Shown here piece by piece: positions 1 to 5,414 of a stretch of DNA of 6,184 bases. The stretch spans positions 1-6,184 of the forward strand of contig DASWWM010000022.1 of NCBI GenBank assembly GCA_036405975.1, in the 5' to 3' direction. The DNA is from VEQN01 sp036405975 (GTDB lineage: Bacteria; Patescibacteriota; Minisyncoccia; Phycocordibacterales; CAIZLB01). The notes beneath the pieces are model-generated. The model was not told the DNA's origin. It saw only the letters and a list, made by a program, of their open reading frames with translations, and did no database searches. How positions within the stretch are numbered: the stretch's first letter is position 1; each line of letters starts with the position of its first letter. The position numbers were made by a program, and so were the translations under genes.

Positions 1-1245
1 GCTCTCGCTGATATTTTTTATTGTATATGACCTGCTGTTCGCCTCGTCTTCGCCGATGATGACGCAGTGGGGAATCGACTGCTTTCTGGCGCTTTTGATC
101 TGGTCGCTTATGGGTCGGTAAGAGAAATTGACTGAGACGTTCTTTCCGCCAGCCCTTAGCTCATCTGCGACCTGGGTAGCATATTCTAAGCAGGACTTGT
201 CCATGATGCAAACCATGATATCCGCAGCTGGCCTGTATGCCGGCAGCAAGCCATGGGTTTCTAGGAAGTCCGCGATGGTGACGTCTCCCATTCCGAAGCC
301 GAATGCCGGAACCTGCTCATTTCCAAAAAGAGAAAGGAGGTTATCGTACCTGCCTCCGCCAAAAAGAGATCTGTTGTTTTCAGGATGCGTGTCAAAGACC
401 TCGAATACCGTGCCGCTGTAATAGTCAAAGCCTCTGATTACGCTTTCGTCGTATTCGACGTTTGTGACGCCAGCTTTCTTGAGCTGCTCGATGATGCCAT
501 CAAGCTCTCGCTTTGCCTGTTGGATTGCGGGAAAAGCCATTGCTTCCTGGTGCTGCGAGCTGCCCTGGCTGAGATTCAGGAATTCGAATGATTTTCCGAT
601 GATCTTCTCAGCTTCGCCGAAGAAAACTTCTTCAGGCATCTTTGCCTTTTTGTCCATGAGTCTCTGGAAGGCCTTTGCCTGGTTCTCATCCAGTTCATAC
701 CATTCGTTGAAGATCGCATCGAGGAGTTTCCTGCTGTTTATGCAGATCTTGAACTGTGAGTCATCCGCACCGAATGCCTTCATAATCTCGTACGAGAGCC
801 TGATCATTTCTACATCGATCTCCGTTCCTGGAATGCCGAATGCGTCCACATTCAGCTGCCAGTGCTCTCGAAGCCGTCCTCGCTGCGGCCGTTCGTATCT
901 GAATACGTTCGGAATGGAATACCATCGGACAGGGAAGCCGAGTTCCCGTCGCTTTCCTGCAACCATTCGCGCAACGGTCGGAGTCATTTCCGGTCGAAGG
1001 GTCACTTCTCGGTCGCCTCTGTCAGTGAATGTGTAAGTCTGCTCATTGACGATCTCTTCGCTCGTCTTCGAACGGTAGAGTTCAGCAGGCTCCAGAACTG
1101 AGGCACCGTACTCAGAGTAGCCAAACTTTTCAACAGCCTTTTTCCAAGTCGAAAAAATATGCTTCTGGACGAACATATTTTCTGGGTAGAAGTCTCGAAC
1201 TCCCTTGTACGGGTCAGTGCCGAGCGGGCTGGTGTTTTTTGTCAT
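1..1245 (-). CDS. hisS: Histidyl-tRNA synthetase, class II (C-terminus cut by window edge)
   Basis: Charges tRNA-His with histidine using ATP, in the cytoplasm. Read on the minus strand from ATG at 1245-1243, it stays open for 415 codons to base 1, so probably only the last 10-30 residues are missing (the family is usually 420-430 aa). Visible in order: LRPEMTPTVAR (about 83-93) before motif 2; motif 2 FRYERPQRGRLREHWQ (115-130) with its ATP-binding arginine; the histidine-specific loop RGFDYYSGTVFEV (271-283); GGGRYDNL (296-303); motif 3 region GFGMGD (316-321); then the start of the alpha/beta anticodon-binding domain (about 340 on). LRPEMTP, REHWQ and GFGMGD differ from the E. coli pattern (LRPEGT, REFHQ, GFAIGxER) and, from memory, resemble the cyanobacterial/plastid-type enzymes. 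There is no Shine-Dalgarno; the ATG lies 7-10 nt after a -10-like hexamer. Divergent from truB. Confidence 0.97.
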   Translation of the reverse strand, partial: MTKNTSPLGTDPYKGVRDFYPENMFVQKHIFSTWKKAVEKFGYSEYGASVLEPAELYRSKTSEEIVNEQTYTFTDRGDREVTLRPEMTPTVARMVAGKRRELGFPVRWYSIPNVFRYERPQRGRLREHWQLNVDAFGIPGTEIDVEMIRLSYEIMKAFGADDSQFKICINSRKLLDAIFNEWYELDENQAKAFQRLMDKKAKMPEEVFFGEAEKIIGKSFEFLNLSQGSSQHQEAMAFPAIQQAKRELDGIIEQLKKAGVTNVEYDESVIRGFDYYSGTVFEVFDTHPENNRSLFGGGRYDNLLSLFGNEQVPAFGFGMGDVTIADFLETHGLLPAYRPAADIMVCIMDKSCLEYATQVADELRAGGKNVSVNFSYRPISDQIKSARKQSIPHCVIIGEDEANSRSYTIKNISES

Positions 1246-1261
1246 ATATGCATATATAATA
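1246..1261 (-). promoter_or_regulatory. Probable -10 region of a leaderless hisS promoter
   Basis: Read on the minus strand, the 23 bp ahead of hisS contain TATTAT (1261-1256, 10 nt before the ATG) and an overlapping TATATA (1258-1253, 7 nt before the ATG). Either would start transcription at or within a few bases of the start codon, leaving no room for a Shine-Dalgarno. No clear -35 is seen; ATTACA (minus, 1285-1280) is a weak match 18 bp upstream of TATTAT. The element overlaps the truB -10 on the other strand, inside the 14-bp palindrome ATATATGCATATAT (1244-1257). The exact hexamer is uncertain. Confidence 0.5.
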
Positions 1262-1268
1262 GCCTATA
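1255..1268 (+). promoter_or_regulatory. Probable -10 element of a leaderless truB promoter
   Basis: A consensus TATAAT at 1255-1260 is followed by 8 nt and then the truB ATG at 1269, so transcription would begin at or just before the start codon. The same hexamer and the same 8-nt spacing recur ahead of the coiled-coil gene at 5859-5872. A second TATAAT at 1265-1270 overlaps the ATG and is too close to be this gene's -10. TTGTCA at 1239-1244 resembles a -35 but lies only 10 bp from the first hexamer. No good -35 is visible. Confidence 0.6.
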
Positions 1269-2102
1269 ATGAACGCCAATGTAATCTCCTCAGCCGATAT
1301 CGACCGTGGTCTTGTGGACGGCATAATAGCCGTATACAAACAGCCGGGTGAGACTCCTCTCGAATGCTTGGGACGCCTCGAAATGCGCTTTCCTGCGCTC
1401 AAAAATGTCCCTCTGAGCTATGCAGGCAGGCTCGATCCGCTTGCTTCCGGCGTAATGCTCGTTCTGTCCGGCAGCTTCAACAAGATGCGGCAGGAGTACC
1501 TCAGCCTCGACAAGGAATACGAAGTCAGGGTGTTGTTTGGAATCTCGACCGATACGGGCGACCTTATGGGGATGTTTACTGGCGGACCGGCTGATCTGTC
1601 CGCTTCCGAAAATATACGCCTGCGGGATGAGAAGGGCATCAAGATTTTCTTAAGCGGTCTCAAAGGGCCATTCAGTGCTCCATATCCGGCATACTCGTCG
1701 AAGACGGTTCAGGGAAAGCCGCTTTTTCAATGGGCTTCGGAAGGGAAGCTGGATGAGATTGATATGCCGATGCAGCATTCCGAAATACACTCTGTCGATC
1801 TTATCGACTCGCAGTCTGTTACTGGGAAAGAAGTTGCTGTGCAGGCCATGACCGCAATAGAGGAAGTCAGTGGCGAGTTCAGGCAGAAGGAAATACTTTC
1901 TCAGTGGAGTGAGTTTCTCGCGCTGCACGGCGATGCGTCTTTCAGGGAAGTCCGAATGCGTGTCAGGGCTTCATCTGGCACATATATGAGGTCGCTCGCT
2001 GAGCATATCGGTTCTTCGTTCGGAACGAAGGCTGTTGCATCGGAGATCGTGCGAACTGAGGTTGGCGGAATCAAAATCGATCAGGCGATTGTCCTGGTTT
2101 AG
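1269..2102 (+). CDS. truB: tRNA pseudouridine(55) synthase TruB
   Basis: Isomerises uridine 55 in the T-loop of tRNA to pseudouridine, in the cytoplasm. The 277-aa product has the TruB active-site block YAGRLDPLASG at 51-61, where D56 is the expected catalytic aspartate. Further family landmarks are DKEYEVRVLFGISTDTGD (81-98), P140 followed by YSSKTVQGKPLFQWASEG (142-159), and SSGTYMRSLAEHIG (235-248) followed by VRTEVGG (261-267), matching the conserved C-terminal part of the catalytic domain. It is shorter than E. coli TruB (314 aa) and shows no C-terminal PUA domain. The ATG at 1269 is the first start in frame, has no Shine-Dalgarno, and sits 8 nt after TATAAT. It stops at TAG (2100-2102), 57 bp before the pilus ATPase start, and is divergent from hisS. 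The active-site context looks like versions I recall from CPR bacteria. Confidence 0.94.
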   Translation: MNANVISSADIDRGLVDGIIAVYKQPGETPLECLGRLEMRFPALKNVPLSYAGRLDPLASGVMLVLSGSFNKMRQEYLSLDKEYEVRVLFGISTDTGDLMGMFTGGPADLSASENIRLRDEKGIKIFLSGLKGPFSAPYPAYSSKTVQGKPLFQWASEGKLDEIDMPMQHSEIHSVDLIDSQSVTGKEVAVQAMTAIEEVSGEFRQKEILSQWSEFLALHGDASFREVRMRVRASSGTYMRSLAEHIGSSFGTKAVASEIVRTEVGGIKIDQAIVLV

Positions 2103-2135
2103 TCTCTCGATTCATTTCCATTTGAATTTGAATTC

Positions 2136-2161
2136 ATGCCGGCAGGGTATCCTTGCCGCAT
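2136..2161 (+). promoter_or_regulatory. Hairpin and possible -10 element just before the pilus ATPase start
   Basis: CGGCAGGG (2140-2147) pairs with CCTTGCCG (2151-2158) around a 3-nt TAT loop, with one G-U pair. Allowing one bulged C (2139), the pairing extends to 2136 and 2161 and covers two in-frame ATGs (2136 and 2160). TATCCT (2148-2153) is a -10-like hexamer with T, A and final T at the key positions; 6 nt separate it from the ATG at 2160, the distance expected for a leaderless start. No T-run follows, so it is not a usual terminator for truB. TTGAAT occurs twice upstream (2122-2127 and 2128-2133) but at poor -35 spacing. Promoter function is tentative; the pairing itself is directly visible. 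Confidence 0.35.
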
Positions 2162-3119
2162 GGAAATTGCCCAGCCAAAGAACATATCAGTCACATTCAA
2201 GACTCGAGGGGCGAGTGGTTTTGTCGATTTCCTGGTTTCGGAGAGCCTGGTCCTTGGCGCAAGTGACATCCATATCGATCCAAAGTCTGAAAATGGTCTC
2301 ATTCAGCTTCGCATTCACGGTGCCATGGTCCCTCAGTATGAGATGGACGGGGTTCAGATGTCAGAATGCGTAAGTCGACTGAAGATATTGGCAAAGCTCA
2401 GGACTGACATTCATGCAAAAGGGCAAGACGGAAGGTTCGTATACGTATCTGCATTGGGTGAGAAGGTCGATGTCCGAGTCTCGATCATGCCGACATTTTA
2501 TGGCGAGAATGCGGTACTCAGAATACTGAGGCCTGGCAAGCAGCGGATGCTTAAGTTTAAGGATCTCGGAATGGACGATGACCATGTCGGCATTTTGAAC
2601 AAATACATTCATTCGGGGCAGGGCGTTCTGCTTGTTGCGGGTGCTACTGGATCAGGAAAAACGACCACGGTGTATGCTCTTGCCCGGACGCTCATCGCTG
2701 CTGGCAGGAATCTGGTTACTGTGGAAGATCCGGTTGAGTATGTCATCGAGGGCGCAAGGCAGATTCAGGTATCGGAACATCATTTCGGATTTTCAGAAGC
2801 ACTCAGGTCTGTTCTGAGGCAGGATCCAGACGTCATTGTCGTTGGCGAGATACGCGATGCGGACACGGCCCAGCTGGCATTCCGTGCTGCACTTACTGGG
2901 CATTTGGTGATTGCGACGATCCATTCTGAGGGAGCATTCGGCACAAGGTCGAGGCTTGCCGATCTTGGCGTTTCCGAAAACATGCTTTCCTTGCTCAGGC
3001 TCATTATCGGGCAGAGGCTCGTCCCTCAGCGCGATGGATCTGAGCGGGTCACGGGAAGGCGGGGACTGTTCGAGTTTGTCGACTTGTCGCAGTCGAAGCC
3101 TGAGGCGCCATCCGAATGA
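2160..3119 (+). CDS. Short GspE/PilB/ComGA-family pilus assembly ATPase
   Basis: A hexameric cytoplasmic ATPase expected to power pilin polymerisation through the platform protein encoded next. From ATG 2160 it is 319 aa; an in-frame ATG at 2136 would add 8 residues. 2160 is preferred because it follows TATCCT at leaderless spacing. Visible: N2-domain signature ASDIHIDP (34-41), QDGRF (89-93) and VDVRVSIMPT (103-112); Walker A GATGSGKTTT (161-170); Asp box TVEDPVEYV (187-195); RQDPDVIVVGEIRD (220-233) with Walker B; His box TGHLVIATIHS (246-256). The N2 motifs and EDPVEY place it with GspE/PilB rather than the retraction ATPase PilT. Compared with typical PilB (over 500 aa) it lacks the N1/MshEN region, the four-cysteine zinc loop after QRLV, and the final C2 segment: it ends shortly after GRRGLFEFVDL. 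Streptococcal-type ComGA is similarly short. The TGA stop overlaps the next ATG (ATGA), suggesting translational coupling. Confidence 0.93.
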   Translation: MEIAQPKNISVTFKTRGASGFVDFLVSESLVLGASDIHIDPKSENGLIQLRIHGAMVPQYEMDGVQMSECVSRLKILAKLRTDIHAKGQDGRFVYVSALGEKVDVRVSIMPTFYGENAVLRILRPGKQRMLKFKDLGMDDDHVGILNKYIHSGQGVLLVAGATGSGKTTTVYALARTLIAAGRNLVTVEDPVEYVIEGARQIQVSEHHFGFSEALRSVLRQDPDVIVVGEIRDADTAQLAFRAALTGHLVIATIHSEGAFGTRSRLADLGVSENMLSLLRLIIGQRLVPQRDGSERVTGRRGLFEFVDLSQSKPEAPSE

Positions 3120-4156
3120 ATAAGCTGTCACTTAAGAAATATTTCAAATATGTTTCCTTGTACCTCGCATCCGGCAGGACTGCAGATGAGTCATTCGGTC
3201 TTTCGCTCGCAAGGATTTCCGACAAGAAATTCAGGGCCGGATTCTCTGACTTCATAGCCTCCATGAGGGAAGGCGTCAGCGTCGATGCCAGCTTAGACCG
3301 TCTGCTCGATTCTCGCATCATTGATTCAACCATCTACTCGCTCATACTTCTGGGATATAAGACGGGAAACCTGAAGGAGTATGTCAGGCAGGCGTGCTCG
3401 TACATAGAAAAGAGCCAGTCGTTCAAGAAGAGGCTTGTGGGCGCTCTCGCGTATCCGGCAGTGGTGCTTGCGGCTTCAATGGGATCTGTCACTTACATTG
3501 CAAATGTCGTACTGCCGAAAGTGGTTCCCGTTTTTGAATCCCTCAAGGCTCCTGTACCGGCAATTACACGGCTTCTTCTTGAGGGCATAAACCTCATCTC
3601 AGCATACGGACTCGGAGCCTTTGCGAGCGTTGCCGGACTTTGTTCCGCACTTTTCATTGCATACACAAGATCAACCGAGCTAAATCTATTCGTGCATAGA
3701 AATGTCTACAATATTCCGTTCCTCGGTCGCCTGGTGGCACTTTCACATGTGCATGGAATATCGCTTGGAATAGGGACGCTGCTCGCGGCCCAAGTTGCTA
3801 TAAGCGACGCATTCGAGGTTGCGGCACATTCAAGCTCGAATTCGCATGTTAAGGAAGGGCTTTCCCTCATCAGGTCTCATTTCGAAGAGGGAAAGCCCTT
3901 CTCGGAACTCGACCTAAAATCAAATGTCTTCGATCGCGAGATTTGCGACTCGTTGGCTTTGGGCGAATCAACAGGGACCATGCCGCAGGCATTTCTTGAC
4001 CTGAGCGAATTCTCGAGGCAGGAATATGAAGATGTTCTCGGTTCTGTATCTGCACTGGTTGAGCCTGCCGCCTTGGTCGTATCGGCATTGCTTGTTGGAA
4101 TCGTTGCCTTATCCGTTATCAGCCCGATGTACTCACTTGTCCAGCATGTCAACTGA
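3116..4156 (+). CDS. GspF/PilC/ComGB-family inner-membrane platform protein
   Basis: Polytopic membrane protein that, in this family, links the assembly ATPase to the growing pilus. The 346-aa product shows the two tandem T2SSF domains: the first about 10-135 (LASGRTADESF; REGVSVDASL; GYKTGNLKEYV; YPAVVLAA), the second about 205-330 (HGISLGIGTLLAAQVAISDAF; FEEGKPFSEL; LGESTGTMPQAF; EPAALVVSALLVG). Three membrane segments are predicted by eye: about 112-136, 157-183 and 317-339. The first-domain GYKTGNL replaces the usual GExSGxL; the second keeps GESTG. Length fits ComGB (about 340 aa) better than typical PilC (about 400). The ATG overlaps the ATPase stop by 4 bp; no Shine-Dalgarno is seen, so translation probably depends on re-initiation. 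Codons 247-262 contain a perfect 15-bp inverted repeat (3854-3901). Confidence 0.94.
   Translation: MNKLSLKKYFKYVSLYLASGRTADESFGLSLARISDKKFRAGFSDFIASMREGVSVDASLDRLLDSRIIDSTIYSLILLGYKTGNLKEYVRQACSYIEKSQSFKKRLVGALAYPAVVLAASMGSVTYIANVVLPKVVPVFESLKAPVPAITRLLLEGINLISAYGLGAFASVAGLCSALFIAYTRSTELNLFVHRNVYNIPFLGRLVALSHVHGISLGIGTLLAAQVAISDAFEVAAHSSSNSHVKEGLSLIRSHFEEGKPFSELDLKSNVFDREICDSLALGESTGTMPQAFLDLSEFSRQEYEDVLGSVSALVEPAALVVSALLVGIVALSVISPMYSLVQHVN
3854..3901. repeat. Perfect 15-bp inverted repeat, 18-nt loop, inside the gspF-like gene
   Basis: GAAGGGCTTTCCCTC (3854-3868) is the exact reverse complement of GAGGGAAAGCCCTTC (3887-3901), with an 18-nt loop (3869-3886) and one further G-T wobble outside (3853/3902). 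It encodes residues 247-262 of the platform protein, including the family-typical EEGKP, so it is not an obvious insertion. No T-run follows on either side. In mRNA it would be a very stable hairpin that ribosomes must unfold. Rough chance expectation for a 15-bp perfect stem with loop under 50 in 6 kb is well below 0.001. Confidence 0.85.
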
Positions 4157-5414
4157 CGTGATCCGTTCAAGAAGAAGCGTGTCGGGCTTCCAGATCATCG
4201 AAGTCCTCCTCGCAATTGCGGTGAGTTCGATCGTGATACTGCCGTTGCTCAACCTACTGAATGTGATGTATTTCGGAATGAGGAACGGGGCCGGTCCGAC
4301 AGGCATATCATCGCGGCAAGATGTTCCATTGGGATTTGCGTCGGGGAAGCAGTGCATTGTCGCCTCTTCGATCCTTGAGCGTGCCCTGGAGGGTGACACT
4401 GGCGTTTTCACTGTCGATTCGTTGAGCCATGCAGATTTGGGAATCAGCTCGACTACGCAGATGGGGAGCCTGTCCTTCATGGGCATGGACCTGATCGCGT
4501 CACTTGATTCGTCCAGCACGACTGAGCCGGATTTTGCATCATTTGATTTTTCAGGATATGCAAAATCCGGCTCGAAAGACATCGGCGTAAAGCTGCATGC
4601 TGATACTGGTCCCGGGTATGTGAACCATACCGCCGAGGGCTTGAAAGTCTATGCAGCAAATACAAGCGTTTCCTCACAGGCGCATTCATTCGCCATTGAG
4701 AGTGCGGATCGACAGGCGGGCTTGTCAGCTCCTGAGCTGGGTTACGTATTTCCGGGATCAAACTCCAATACGAATCCGATCACCAAAAAGATACTGCCTT
4801 ATCGTGGCATGCTGATTGTCGGTACGCAGAAAAGCGTTCTGCCCGAAATCCATTTGTTCGAGAAGGCAAGCGGCAAAGTGCTTTCGGCAATCGATACGGA
4901 GTACGGCATCAACGACATCTCTGCTTGGAGAGACCGTCTCGTGATTCTCGGACCGCAAGATCCGGAAATGCAGGTATTCGATATTTCAGATCCTGATCGT
5001 CCTGTGCTCGCATCGTCTTTTGACTTCCCAGGGGGATCAGGCAATGGAAGATCGGCCGGCATTTTTGGAGACATCCTGTATGTCGGCCGATCAAAAGGGG
5101 GAAACGAGCTCCTGACATTCGAGCTTGCCGCTGAAGGGATTAGGGAAATCGACTCTCTGAAAATCGGGGCGAGTGTCGACAAAATAATTCCGTCCAGCAA
5201 AGGAGCGCTTCTGTTTACCTCGAATGAGTATGGGGAGTTGTATGCCGCTGTCTTCGATGTCGGGCATGGAAACCGGAGGATAATGAGGCTTGTTCATCTG
5301 GGCACTGATCTGCCCGGCAGAGTGTCCGACTATGCATGTTTGGGGAACCAGATGTACCTGTCCATTAAAAGCGACGAATTCCCACTGTCGGTATTAACTC
5401 CAAAGCTCAAATGA
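4146..5414 (+). CDS. Large prepilin-like protein with predicted C-terminal beta-propeller (LVIVD-like repeats)
   Basis: Likely an exported pilin-like subunit, possibly a minor or tip pilin. The start is ATG 4146, overlapping the platform gene by 11 bp; upstream in-frame ATGs lie inside that gene and would bury the signal. A type III signal is clear: a basic leader with RSRR (7-10), then SG|FQIIEVLLAIAV with cleavage expected after G14 and the conserved glutamate at mature +5 (E19), and a hydrophobic helix to about 41. Residues 42-205 are unrecognised. From about 208 to the end are 4-5 imperfect repeats of about 42-46 aa of the type 'hydrophobic-VG...hydrophobic-F-hydrophobic...': GMLIVGT / IHLFEK; DRLVILG / MQVFDISDPDRPVL; DILYVGR / LLTFEL; ALLFTSN / AAVFDV; NQMYLSI. 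FDISDPDRP is the hallmark of LVIVD beta-propeller repeats. Only two cysteines are present (C70, C398). 422 aa is far above normal pilin length (100-200). No Shine-Dalgarno. GTG 4158 is an alternative start. Fold and role are inferences. Confidence 0.85.
   Translation: MSTDVIRSRRSVSGFQIIEVLLAIAVSSIVILPLLNLLNVMYFGMRNGAGPTGISSRQDVPLGFASGKQCIVASSILERALEGDTGVFTVDSLSHADLGISSTTQMGSLSFMGMDLIASLDSSSTTEPDFASFDFSGYAKSGSKDIGVKLHADTGPGYVNHTAEGLKVYAANTSVSSQAHSFAIESADRQAGLSAPELGYVFPGSNSNTNPITKKILPYRGMLIVGTQKSVLPEIHLFEKASGKVLSAIDTEYGINDISAWRDRLVILGPQDPEMQVFDISDPDRPVLASSFDFPGGSGNGRSAGIFGDILYVGRSKGGNELLTFELAAEGIREIDSLKIGASVDKIIPSSKGALLFTSNEYGELYAAVFDVGHGNRRIMRLVHLGTDLPGRVSDYACLGNQMYLSIKSDEFPLSVLTPKLK
4524..4573. 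repeat. Perfect 16-bp inverted repeat, 18-nt loop, inside the propeller-pilin gene
   Basis: GAGCCGGATTTTGCAT (4524-4539) is the exact reverse complement of ATGCAAAATCCGGCTC (4558-4573); the loop is 18 nt (4540-4557). It encodes residues 127-143, in the unrecognised segment between the pilin helix and the propeller. No T-run follows the stem on the plus strand, so an intrinsic terminator is not supported. It is the longest perfect inverted repeat I found in the window. Confidence 0.88.
5050..5092. repeat. 13-bp inverted repeat (one G-T wobble), 17-nt loop, in the propeller-coding region
   Basis: GATCGGCCGGCAT (5050-5062) pairs with ATGTCGGCCGATC (5080-5092): nine perfect GC-rich pairs, one G-T wobble, then three more pairs, around a 17-nt loop (5063-5079). 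It encodes residues 302-316, at the start of the third predicted propeller repeat. Stem and loop size match the two other long inverted repeats of this operon, though the sequences are unrelated. Confidence 0.75.

Noticed and set aside
464..1036. Plus-strand 190-aa open frame opposite hisS
   Set aside because: All class II synthetase motifs are on the minus strand through this region; the plus-strand translation is serine-rich with no recognisable pattern. It is a shadow.
1239..1244. TTGTCA as the -35 of truB
   Set aside because: Only 10 bp from TATAAT at 1255 and 20 bp from the one overlapping the ATG; neither spacing is normal.
2014..2030. Palindrome CTTCGTTC-G-GAACGAAG at the end of truB
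   Set aside because: An 8-bp arm is near what chance allows in 6 kb, and it lies in ordinary TruB coding sequence. The same holds for 1154-1181 and 6046-6068.
3116..3119. TGA read as glycine (code 25)
   Set aside because: TGA terminates the ATPase, the platform protein and the propeller pilin exactly where the next gene starts, so it is a stop.
2160..3119. ATPase as PilT (retraction)
   Set aside because: The size fits PilT, but ASDIHIDP, QDGR, VDVRVSIMPT and EDPVEY are GspE/PilB-type; it also sits directly before a F protein and pilins.
4026..4145. Extended N-terminus of the propeller pilin from ATG 4026
   Set aside because: It would add 40 residues overlapping the platform gene and place the prepilin cleavage site far from the N-terminus. 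ATG 4146 gives a normal 14-residue leader.
4133..4582. Minus-strand 149-aa open frame opposite the pilin gene
   Set aside because: The plus frame carries a clear type III signal peptide; the minus translation has no motif and no start signals.
4524..4590. Intrinsic terminator within the pilin gene
   Set aside because: No T-run follows the 16-bp stem, and the reading frame continues as a coherent protein.
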